From Malurus cyaneus samueli (taxonomy: Eukaryota > Chordata > Aves > Passeriformes > Maluridae): a DNA stretch of 64,000 bases. The stretch is taken from NCBI GenBank assembly GCA_009741485.1, contig CM019218.1, positions 32,550,387 to 32,614,386 of the forward strand. The letters run 5' to 3'. Positions 50,801 through 58,015 of the stretch are shown here, in pieces; the stretch's first letter is position 1; each line of letters begins with the position of its first letter. The notes beneath the pieces were generated by a model. That model was not told the DNA's origin and ran no database searches. It was given only the letters and a program-made list of their open reading frames with translations. Position numbers and translations under genes: made by a program.

Positions 50801-53800
50801 ATGCCAGCAGCAAAACAGTGAAAACTCAATGCACTGTATTATTTTTAAAAACCTGAAAGTTAACCTGTAAGAAAACAAGGGAGTGTTACTAATTACATAA
50901 ATGAGCTTGAAATTTTATTGCTGAACAGGTACTGAACTTGCATATGCTTACTGCAGTTATGTACAGTGGCACTCATTTGCAATTAAATTGTAGTGATGAA
51001 GCGCAAAATTAATACACTATTAAAACACTCTTCAAATGAGTGTTCTGAAATAAATCTGGGGTTGTGCTAATGAAATCCAGCAGGTTTTATGACTAGTGTC
51101 TGTCCCCCACATTCATCCTACTCAAACCAATGGAGAAAGTTTGATTATGAGAAAGCAAACTTGTTCCTGCCTTGGTCAGTCAGAGCTGCTCCTCCTGCTA
51201 ATGCACATTCTTTTTGGTTTTGAGATGACTTGTAGTGGAGAGAGGTGGCTAATCAGTGGGCTGGCACAGAGAGGTTAAATCCTGCATATTTTGTAGAAGA
51301 CATTGGTATCATTCTTAGTATGGCAACTTTGCTATCATTCTTATGGTACCATTCCCATGGTATTGGCTTATGTGGTAATATTATCTAACATTAGATAGCT
51401 TTAGCAAGCCTGCTTAAAACTTTAAATAACCAGTCTCCCTTTAGAGAGAGAGAAGAGAAGCTGAGGAATCAGTGAATCTCCTGAGGATTTCTTTCAGCTT
51501 TAAGTGGAAACAAAACTAAAACACCTAAATTACATTGTAAAGCATCTGTCTCTTGTGACCATAAGCCTGGAGAGACTGATACAAATGGCAGTGTCTGCAT
51601 GGTAGACAACTCCAGTTAAGTGAGCAAACCGTGGGAAAGTGTAAGAAACTTTCTGAGGGCACAGCATTTAGCACCTTGCTAGAAAAATGACATTCAAACT
51701 TAATCTTTTCAGGACTCTCTGCCCAGTAACTACCCAGATACCTGGGAACTGTGGGAGCAGGGATGTATTATCTCTTGGGTGTATCAGTAGGATCTTCATT
51801 AATACTGACCAGAGCCCTATAGGTCCCCGTGCTGAACTTAAGGCAGATCTGAGAAAGTGACAGCTGGAAAACCTAGAAATTCGTGGTAGCACTAGAAAAG
51901 ATTTTGTGAGGTGTGCACTTGAGAATGCCTTGAAATGAATATAATTCAGTAGTACAGCAAGGGGACCAAATTCAGCTTTTATACCCAGTGGTGTGAGTCC
52001 CAAAACACAGGGCTGATCATGGTGAGCTATTTCCATATCTTCCTAGCTGAGATAAATTGGTCCCTGTGGGGGTCTTGGGTGAGACACTGCCAGAGACAGC
52101 AGCAGACTAGACTCAATGACCTCCCAGACCACCTTCCAGCTGTGTTTCTGTGTTCTAATAAGCTTGCAGGATCATGTCCACCAGTCTCCTGGGCTCGGCT
52201 GAGCTCTGCAACTTACTTATTTACTGGCTGTCCATTATTTATGTGGGAGCAGGAAAGTCAGTCAGATATTTTTCTCTCTGTTTTTATTTTAACTCTTTTC
52301 CTCGCTCTGTTTTCTTTCTCCTCTCTGTTCGTATCTTTCATGTACAATTTGTTTTGACTCTGATGATTTTTGAAGTGCCCAAAATATAGCAGAAAAAGTC
52401 CCAAACTTAAACTTTAAACAAAACAAAAAAGAAACTATAGGAAAGGGCATCAGAGAGTTACTATACATTTTTTATGACCTGGGAATCTTCTGAGACATCT
52501 AGAGATTGCTGAGATGTTCATCTAGCTGGTGGATTGGTTTTTTTTCCCCCCCCCAGCTTCAAAGAGTGTCAGCTGGAAAGAGAAACAGCAAAGTGGGAAT
52601 ATGGGACAAGGGAATTTCACCCGAAGGCTAAGGAGGTTGCACACCTGTTTATAGACCTCAGTGGGAAACGCACGACACTTTGTGGGAATGCACTGTGGAG
52701 CTGGCGGTGCACGGATTCAGGCGCCCTGGGTCTCATTGCTTGTGAGCATATGTTGAACATGGAGTTAGCCGAATTTTACCTGCAGAAAATATTAATATCC
52801 TACCTGACCCCGGTTAGTTGAAACTTGTTGCCAACTTTTTTCCCCCCAGTTTTCATCAGGAAAGGAGAAGTTCAGGCAGTGAGGAGAACTCGTATATTCA
52901 GTAAACACACAGAGCCCCCCGACAAAGCCCCGCGTTCCCTAAATTCAAAGCGTTTCCCGCGCGGTTCCGAAGCGGCGGCGGCTCCGCGGCAGGGCCGGCT
53001 CCGTGTGGGGGCGCGTCCAGCCGTGCCCGGCAGGGGGCGCCACGCCCCGCGCCCGCCCCGGCGCAGCAGAGCGCGGCACGGCCGGCCCTCAGCGGGCAGC
53101 GCTCCGGGGGCCCGCCCGGCGGGGGCAGCGCTCCGGGGCCCGGCCGTCGCGGGGGCAGCGCTCGGGGGCCCGGCCTTCGGCGGGGCAGCGCTCCGGGCCC
53201 CGGCACCGCCACAAAAGGGCTTTGCGGCCCCACCAAACTGAAAGGCAGCCGAAGGAGGGACTTGCACCGTGGACGCCGGGTGGGAGGGGAGAGGAGGGGA
53301 GGTGAGGAAGGGCGGTGAAGGGGAGCCTGCGGGACGCTTGCCCCCTCCCCGCCGACGCTGCGGTCTCGTTGGCAGGTCCCCAGTGCCCCAGCGCACAGCC
53401 TTGCAGAGTCTGTCTGCCCCCAGCTTACCCAGCAAGGACAGATTGCAGTCGGTCTTGACAGTGCCTAGGGACTGACATTACACAACACAAAGAAGTGAAT
53501 ATTGCCCCTGTCTGAAGTGCGTGTTGATTTTTACCCATTGCTTTCGTTCATTGCTTCTCCCCGCTGGAATGTGCAAAGGTATTTCTTGGTGAATAGAAGA
53601 AGGTTTGTGAACAGTTAAAAGAAGTGAGACAGGAGGTGTATGGGATACTGGCATGAAGCTCCCGATGCAAGGAAAGAAGTGTGCTTGGATTCTGACCTCA
53701 GTCGGACCCATCAAGTCACTTGACGATTTCACTGTCAAACCAGGGGTGTCATGTCCTCCCCCAAGATGGGGATATAACGCTGCCCTTATCGTGACAGTTG

Positions 53801-56800
53801 TCTCGGTTTCTGGAGTCATCCATATGTTGCCTCCTGGTCAGGTTTTAAAATTAATTTTTGTTTTACAATGTATGTCAGAAGCAATCACTCCCTTGCCACC
53901 CACCCTGTCTTTCCCTAGCAGCCTTTTCGCTGGGGGACATCTGCGAACAGCAGTGACCAAATGCCTCTGCAGTGCCCTGCAGGGAGGCAGAGCACACACG
54001 CTGAGGTCCAGGAGCTCTCTGTGCCTTGGGGGAGCTGGGGAGGATAAATGCCATTATGGGATATCTTCTCCAAGTGACAGCAGTTTAATTACAAGCTGGA
54101 TGAGGCTGAAATGGTTTATACCACTGACAGCACTTTAGGACACCATATTTTCAGCCTTCGCCAGAGCTTACACGCTGTTTTATAAAGGACAAAGAACCTG
54201 CGATCAGTGCAGCTGTTCCCTCTGTGCAGAGAGTCTCTTTGCCAGTCTTGCTCTGCTTAAAGGGCACCTGTGGATAGGACACACAAGGACATCTCTATTG
54301 TATTCTGTCCTGTGCAAGAGGTGTCCATTAGAAATCTGTCTCCTGCAGAAAGAGAGGAGGCAGTGCAGAATCTTTGCCTGACTCCTTGTGAACTTGGGGC
54401 TGGTCTTGCCCTTCAGAAATTGCAGGAGTGATTCAGGGAGTGCATTTGTGCTTTATAATTGAGGAGAACTTTCAGTAGTCATTGTGAGTCTGCACCTTTC
54501 CTAAGCAGAAATACCTGCTTCAGTCTTGTAAATGCTATAAATCCCATAGGAAGCCCTGTTTATGCATTGGCTTCAGGACTATTCCTCGTGGCAGACAGAG
54601 GATTTGCCTTGGAGTTGAAGCTGTGGGGCTGAGTACCCCTCTTTGATGTTACTTGATTTTCAGATGCCAGCTAGAGTGAATAGCTTTGAAATTTTTACCA
54701 AGACAAAACTCCCCTTTGCCTTGAAGAGGACATCCAGCCTTGGGCATGAATTCACAATTGCTTGCAGTAAAAAGAGCTTGTTCTTGTTACTGTCAGGTTG
54801 GTCTGGTTGGTTGGTTTTCAGATTGAGCCAAATGGTTATTAAAATGGATGGCGCTCCTGTTCTGGCAAGCTGTCACTTCACAGCATTCCCAGTTCTCTCA
54901 CGAGCATGCTTTCCCAGCCCGCCTCCCCGGCTCCAGGGGCAGAAGATAAGCCAGAAGAAAACATTCTCTCTAGCCAAGTGTTTGTCTGAAGTGTCCCAGC
55001 TACTCTGGAATGATTAGCATCTTTTCTCCCTATGCCTTCTCTGCATTCACATGTTCCCATCGCATCTGAAATTGAATGATATAGTATTTTCAAATAACGG
55101 AAGCCACATATGGCATCAGATTATTGCGCTGGGAGTGCCACCCTTCGCTGTCTGCATGCATGTGATAATTGAGGTGTCATGGTTCAAATAACAAGGCAGG
55201 ACATAAGGTGCACTTAAACTCTCAAAGATGGAAAAGGACCAGCAATACACACCCTTCCACCAACCCCAAATACTGTATTTCGATTTAGAAAATCAAGTGT
55301 CACTCTGTTAGAACCACAAGTTTGTGACTCCACAGTTACTGCTGTAGTGTTTGAGTGTACTGACAGTCTGCCAAGGAAGTGGGAAAACCATATGAAGAAA
55401 TACACGATCAAGTGGCTTGGGTGAGTCAGGGCTGTGGCATTAGGCCCCCTGATGGTCAGGCAGAAGCAGCAGACAGGTAAGGAGAATTTAGCCTGGCTTT
55501 GCATGTAGTGTGGATGTCGTTTTTTTCCCAAGTTGACTGTTTGCCTCTGTTGCAAGTAGAGAACCAGGCTAAATGGGGTATCTGCCTTGTTCGATTGCCA
55601 ATACCACAACTGTTTCCAGAGTGTTTAGGTACTGCCTGCAGCCACTATGGAAGTGAAGGTCAGCAAAAGCAGGAGTCCACCCGCCCTTGCTGTCATAGTG
55701 ATTTTTGTTTGGGACAGACTATATCTTCCACCTTCCACCATGGAGGAACATTTGCCTTAGTGGCAGCACACTGACACTGCTGAATTATTTGGGGGGAGAA
55801 ATCAGGACTTCAGCTAGAATTCAGCTGGCCTTTAAGAGATACACGGGATTTTCTAAGTTGTGCAGCTTCTGTGGATGCCCTGAACAAGCAGTGACCCAGA
55901 CAAACCATGTCTTCTCTGTACAGTCTGCCAAGCAGAGGGAGTGTGTAAGTGCAGGGCAGGGATTGCCAAGGCAAATCCTACCTTTGCCAGTGAGTAGGAA
56001 AGAGCTGGTTATTGCAGGTGGCTGCAAAGGTACTTCTGTACCTTTTGCCCTGTAGCCCTCAGTACTCCGTGCAGAGCACTATTGTACTTGTTCAGCCAGG
56101 TTGCAGGGCCCAGTTACTCAGGGCAGGTAACTCTCACAGATACCTTCTTACTAGAACATAGAGCTGACCAAAACAAAAGGCTGCTGGGAACCATGCAGCT
56201 TGTGAATTAATCACCTGAAAGAGCGTATCTTTTTCAACAATAAGTAAGACTAGCACCACCAACAAAATGTCGTTTGTTTTTCCTAGGATAAAAGACAAAA
56301 GATGTGCATGTCACTCTTGCAAAAAATATTCTGTGGTCTTTGGTTTCACAGATCAAGATATGTATTATACCCTTAGCCGTCTAAGAGGTTATTTTCACAG
56401 TGTTTATGAACTTATTTTAGTCCGTAAGCATGGCCTAGTCAAGAAAATACCCCTGTAAAATGGGAGTATGGCATGTTGAGTCATCTTTTCTCATGGCATC
56501 CATATGAATTGCTGGTCAGTTTACAAGTTAAAAACAACATCTTTCTAAGTGGCATTGCTACAACTCACGCTGGAAATAATGTGAATATTAAGTTTGTTCT
56601 TCATTTTGCATCCCCTCTGGATGACCAATCCTGCAAGCGGGAATGACCAGCACATTGCAGCGGGACAGTGGGAAGCCGAGCCTGCTCCCCTCCTCCAGCT
56701 CCATAGTTCTGGAGGTTTCCTATTTGCATACCTAATCTGACACTTCTGCAGGGGCAGTTTGAATAAGAATGTATCACTCCTTAAAGCCAGTGTTCTAAGC

Positions 56801-57182
56801 CACAGTGTAAGGAGTTGGAGTAAAGTGCATCTCTCCTTCCCCTTGAAATCATGCTTGCATGGAGAGTCTTCTGTGAATTCTGACAGATGCAAGATTGGGT
56901 TCTATGTCTGTTTTGGGACTCTGTCCAGGCATATTCACAGAATCTTACCTAGATCTTTTTCTCTTTTCTGTCCTTTTGATTTTTGCCTAGTACAGGTTTT
57001 GGTTGGCTGTCCAAGATCTCAAGAAACAACCTTTACAGGATGTGACCACCAGAGTGGAAGAAATCTGGCAAGAGTTCCTAGCTCCTGGGGCCCAAAGTGC
57101 TATCAACCTGGATTCCCACAGCTATGAGAAAACAAGCCAAAATGTCAAAGACCCAGGGAGATATACATATGAAGATGCACAG
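26797..57182 (+). CDS. RGS6: RGS6, regulator of G-protein signalling 6 (R7 family): 12 internal coding exons, both ends outside the window
   Basis: Twelve exons join into one uninterrupted frame of about 365 codons. In order it encodes the C-terminal part of a DEP domain, the DHEX linker, a GGL domain with the SNPW motif, and most of an RGS domain with [10 protein letters not shown]. The residues follow mammalian RGS6 rather than its paralogue RGS7: for example [32 protein letters not shown] and [12 protein letters not shown] are RGS6-type. R7 proteins bind G-beta-5 through GGL, bind membrane anchors such as R7BP through DEP/DHEX, and speed GTP hydrolysis on Gi/o alpha. RGS6 is known for restraining muscarinic signalling in heart and GABA-B signalling in cerebellum. 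All 11 junctions between these exons are in phase and all splice dinucleotides are AG/GT, so the gene looks functional. The ATG, the first DEP exon, and the exons after residue AQ at 57182 (usually starting EHIYKLMKSDSY) were not found and should lie outside the window. Family assignment is very secure; RGS6 over RGS7 is secure from multiple residues. Confidence 0.96.
26848..28239 (+). other. RGS6: RGS6 intron A-B
   Basis: This intron of about 1.4 kb splits the DEP domain in phase 1. It contains unique-looking sequence; no repeat or second gene is recognised. Confidence 0.85.
28240..28346 (+). CDS. RGS6: RGS6 exon B: DEP domain, C-terminal part (107 nt)
   Basis: The acceptor AG is at 28238-28239 after a T/C-rich tract. 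Two bases complete a Gly codon and then 35 codons follow, including [20 protein letters not shown] and [11 protein letters not shown], the last strands of the DEP fold. The donor at 28347 reads GTTGGT, which is weak. A near-consensus GTGAGC lies four bases further on at 28351, but using it would shift the frame, so the protein-compatible end is 28346. The open frame running on to 28445 past this donor is intronic read-through and does not resemble RGS6. Confidence 0.95.
28347..30640 (+). other. RGS6: RGS6 intron B-C
   Basis: This phase-0 intron of about 2.3 kb is T-rich around 29160-29200. It starts with the weak GTTGGT donor discussed under the preceding exon. No repeat family or gene is recognised. 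Confidence 0.85.
30641..30692 (+). CDS. RGS6: RGS6 exon C: DEP-DHEX junction (52 nt)
   Basis: The exon lies between the acceptor ttcttag (AG 30639-30640) and the donor GTGAGA at 30693. It encodes [17 protein letters not shown] plus the first base of an Ala codon. The aromatic PYFWPS..W motif is a hallmark of R7 RGS proteins where the DEP domain meets the DHEX helices, and in RGS6/RGS7 it is nearly invariant. The 52-nt length and phase fit the neighbouring exons exactly. Confidence 0.95.
31705..31744 (+). repeat. 20-bp tandem duplication
   Basis: taggagaaaacacaatgctg is followed directly by a copy with two changes. Confidence 0.92.
33057..33083 (+). repeat. T-rich run upstream of exon D
   Basis: A run of T broken by one A lies 55-80 bases before the exon D acceptor. 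It may extend the polypyrimidine tract or be a simple repeat. Confidence 0.85.
33138..33202 (+). CDS. RGS6: RGS6 exon D: DHEX linker (65 nt)
   Basis: The acceptor is ctctag at 33132-33137, and a long T-run sits about 55 bases further upstream. Two bases finish Ala, then 21 codons read [20 protein letters not shown] and Ala. The donor is GTAGGT at 33203. This is the first helix of the DEP helical extension, which packs with DEP and contributes to R7BP and G-beta-5 contacts. The sequence is identical to mammalian RGS6 as I know it. Confidence 0.95.
33203..36116 (+). other. RGS6: RGS6 intron D-E
   Basis: This phase-0 intron of about 2.9 kb has no recognised repeat. The open frame at 35430-35903 shows no domain and lies in typical intronic sequence. 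Confidence 0.85.
36117..36193 (+). CDS. RGS6: RGS6 exon E: DHEX linker (77 nt)
   Basis: The acceptor is tgtcag ending at 36116 and the donor is the consensus GTGAGT at 36194. It reads [20 protein letters not shown] then AEAQV and two bases of a Lys codon. The amphipathic helix with [10 protein letters not shown] is a highly conserved R7 feature. The phase-2 end is completed by the first base of the next exon (AA+A, Lys). Confidence 0.95.
36194..38994 (+). other. RGS6: RGS6 intron E-F
   Basis: This phase-2 intron of about 2.8 kb has a somewhat GC-richer part at 38030-38680 with overlapping open frames on both strands. None resembles a known protein, and I read them as chance frames. Confidence 0.8.
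38995..39076 (+). CDS. RGS6: RGS6 exon F: DHEX end and basic linker (82 nt)
   Basis: The acceptor is ttttcag ending at 38994 and the donor is GTAAAA at 39077, which is moderately weak. One base completes Lys, then 27 codons include [20 protein letters not shown] and WDVHRPV. The charged RKKDKTERK stretch followed by [15 protein letters not shown] is characteristic of RGS6/RGS7. Confidence 0.95.
39077..39576 (+). other. RGS6: RGS6 intron F-G
   Basis: This is the shortest intron of the set (500 bp, phase 0). No internal feature is seen. Confidence 0.88.
39577..39651 (+). CDS. RGS6: RGS6 exon G: linker between DHEX and GGL (75 nt)
   Basis: This in-phase 25-codon exon begins [20 protein letters not shown] and ends QKVKK. 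The acceptor is tttcag ending at 39576 and the donor is GTCAGT at 39652. The [12 protein letters not shown] end separates RGS6 from RGS7, which differs here. As I recall, mammals have Leu where this bird has Met. The exon is a multiple of three with phase-0 ends, so skipping it would keep the frame. Confidence 0.95.
40093..40330 (-). repeat. CR1 LINE 3' end, antisense, diverged
   Basis: Inverted CR1 terminus ('catagcatcatttagattga') followed by 'actaaaccatgttcctgtct' and 'gtaacttccctgggcagcct' and 'ccatttcagtgaagacattt'. Divergence is higher than in the copy at 13124, suggesting an older insertion. It sits about 600 bases upstream of RGS6 exon H. Confidence 0.85.
40448..40469 (+). repeat. Short perfect hairpin
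   Basis: ctgcaggtt and aacctgcag are perfect 9-base inverted arms around a 4-base loop (caga). It lies in intron G-H, about 120 bases after the CR1 tail. Confidence 0.85.
40935..41033 (+). CDS. RGS6: RGS6 exon H: variable linker and GGL start (99 nt)
   Basis: This 33-codon phase-0 exon reads [20 protein letters not shown] then [13 protein letters not shown]. The acceptor is cacag ending at 40934 and the donor is the consensus GTAAGT at 41034. The Ser/Pro/Gln-rich first half is the least conserved part of the protein and shows several changes from mammals. The TTKEDFRKQ end opens the first helix of the GGL domain. Skipping this exon would remove the GGL start but keep frame. Confidence 0.94.
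41034..42079 (+). other. RGS6: RGS6 intron H-I
   Basis: This phase-0 intron of about 1 kb lies within the GGL coding region. The open frame at 41914-42300 overlaps the exon in another frame and is a shadow. No repeat is recognised. Confidence 0.88.
42080..42141 (+). CDS. RGS6: RGS6 exon I: GGL domain helix (62 nt)
   Basis: The acceptor is tcctcag ending at 42079 and the donor is GTGAGT at 42142. It encodes [20 protein letters not shown] and two bases of Ser. This G-gamma-like helix forms the coiled-coil contact with the N-terminal helix of G-beta-5; [12 protein letters not shown] is conserved across RGS6/RGS7. Met and Glu in NMQIER replace Ala and Asp of the mammalian protein as I recall it, a conservative pair. 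Confidence 0.95.
42142..46325 (+). other. RGS6: RGS6 intron I-J
   Basis: This phase-2 intron of about 4.2 kb contains an antisense CR1 tail at 43459-43630 and a short CA run near 46229-46241. The acceptor has a very strong polypyrimidine tract. No other gene is seen. Confidence 0.88.
43459..43630 (-). repeat. CR1 LINE 3' end, antisense
   Basis: Starts 'acagaatcatagaataagct' then 'gttggaagggacctacaagg' and 'atcattgagtccaactcctg', a common CR1 terminus in reverse. Similarity fades near 43630. Confidence 0.88.
46326..46436 (+). CDS. RGS6: RGS6 exon J: GGL domain end with NPW motif (111 nt)
   Basis: A long T-run and tacctgtcag precede the exon; the donor is GTAAAA at 46437. One base completes Ser, 36 codons follow ([20 protein letters not shown], then [16 protein letters not shown]), and two bases of Ser end it. 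The SNPW motif corresponds to the NPF of G-gamma subunits and is the key G-beta-5 docking element of R7 proteins. It is intact. Confidence 0.95.
46437..49596 (+). other. RGS6: RGS6 intron J-K
   Basis: This phase-2 intron of about 3.2 kb separates GGL from RGS coding sequence. Apart from a T-run near 48210 it looks unique. No gene or repeat family is recognised. Confidence 0.88.
49597..49722 (+). CDS. RGS6: RGS6 exon K: RGS domain, N-terminal half (126 nt)
   Basis: The acceptor is aaacag ending at 49596 and the donor is GTGAAA at 49723. One base finishes Ser, 41 codons follow, and two bases of Arg end it. It starts [20 protein letters not shown] and ends [11 protein letters not shown]. The RVKRWGFS start and the EFSSENL element, whose Glu-Asn contacts G-alpha switch regions in RGS proteins, are both present. 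Confidence 0.95.
52096..52160 (+). repeat. Possible CR1 LINE 3' tail, degenerate
   Basis: The order 'gcagactagactcaatgacc', 'accttccagctgtg' and 'tttctgtgttctaa' follows the CR1 3' terminus (ggactagatgacctc...ccttccagc...ttctatgattcta). It is only about 65 bases long. Confidence 0.55.
52910..53380. promoter_or_regulatory. Very GC-rich, CpG-dense island in intron K-L
   Basis: The AT-rich intron changes abruptly to sequence dominated by G and C with many CpG sites, such as gcgcggttccgaagcggcgg. It contains a roughly 30-bp tandem repeat and several GC-box-like strings (gggggcgc, ccccgccc). The overlapping open frames on both strands (up to 187 codons) are Ala/Pro/Arg/Gly-rich and domain-free, as expected of GC-rich repeats. 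It could be an intragenic promoter island or only a GC-rich minisatellite. Confidence 0.5.
53097..53212 (+). repeat. GC-rich minisatellite, about 30-bp period, four copies
   Basis: Units starting cagcgctc begin at 53097, 53126, 53156 and 53186 (spacing 29, 30, 30). Each continues with a cggggcccggcc-like block and a g-run, and the copies differ at several sites. Confidence 0.92.
56996..57182 (+). CDS. RGS6: RGS6 exon L: RGS domain core (187 nt), last RGS6 exon in the window
   Basis: The acceptor is tacag ending at 56995; another AG lies five bases earlier at 56989-56990 but would break the frame. One base completes Arg, then 62 codons begin [16 protein letters not shown] and include [29 protein letters not shown] and YTYEDAQ. 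The Asn of INLDS matches the catalytically important Asn of RGS4 that stabilises the G-alpha transition state. The donor is GTTAGT at 57183. The open frame that continues past 57182 to 57194 and beyond is intronic. Confidence 0.95.
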
Positions 57183-57995
57183 GTTAGTTTTTGATTTTAT
57201 GGAACTGCTGCTAATGAAACTCAGTTTTAATGTGATATTCCACTATCACATTGTCACTGCTCCCTTGCAAGAAAAAGGAGATGCACAGTTTGAAGTGACT
57301 TTGAGGATATCTATTCAAGCTGGGTAAGTGATATTTTCGTTGAATCTATCTGTTATAACAAGCTAATGCTCCTCTGGGAACAAATGTTCCAAAATCTACA
57401 AGTCTGCAAGGTGCTGCAAGCTGGAGCCATGTCTCAGAGAAAGCACAGATGAAAGAGTGCTGTGCAGTTCAGTTTGTCTCTCTGCACTACCTGTCACCAC
57501 CAAAGTCTGGCATATTTACAGAATGGCCGATTCATATCAAAATCCTGTAATACGCTTTTTCTATAATTTATTTATTTATAGCTCATTATATCCACTGCCA
57601 GACTCCAAATGCAGCAGCATCCTCCAACACAGCTAGAAATTTGTCCACCAGACAATCCCTTAGAGTAATGATAGGACAGTAGGCAATGCAGTGATCTTAA
57701 TCCTTCCCTCCTAAGGTTCCAGATTTATCAGGGAAGTTTTACAGATAAACTGTACACAGAAAATGCCTTGAGGAAAATAGATAATTAGAGAAAAACTGTT
57801 ACAAGCAAGGATAAAGCTGCATAATCTTCTGGAAAGTGAAAATATAATTTTTTAATTATTACAAAAGAAAAAGGAAGAAGGGATCATTTGGCAAATATTG
57901 CTAGGGACACAATTAAAAGATAGCGTCCTCGTAATCTCTTTTATCAAAAGATGTTGTAAAACCAACAGCAAGTGAAAAAAATGTCTGGGTTTTGG

Positions 57996-58015
57996 TTTTT
58001 TTTTTTTTTTTTTTT
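57996..58015 (+). repeat. Poly-T run
   Basis: Twenty consecutive T in the 3' intron. Confidence 0.95.

Larger units (their letters stand above)
49723..56995 (+). other. RGS6: RGS6 intron K-L
   Basis: This 7.3-kb phase-2 intron interrupts the RGS domain. It holds a short CR1-like tail (52096-52160) and a very GC-rich island with tandem repeats (52910-53380). Several open frames of 90-190 codons there come from GC-rich repeats and have no recognisable domain. Confidence 0.85.

Noticed and set aside
52825..53435. Open frames of 100-187 codons on both strands in the GC-rich island
   Set aside because: GC-rich DNA has few stops. The products are Ala/Pro/Gly/Arg repeats present in several overlapping frames at once, so they are composition artefacts.
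57003..57327. Open frames spanning exon L and its downstream intron as stand-alone genes
   Set aside because: The coding similarity to RGS6 ends exactly at the GT donor at 57183; the remainder is intronic.
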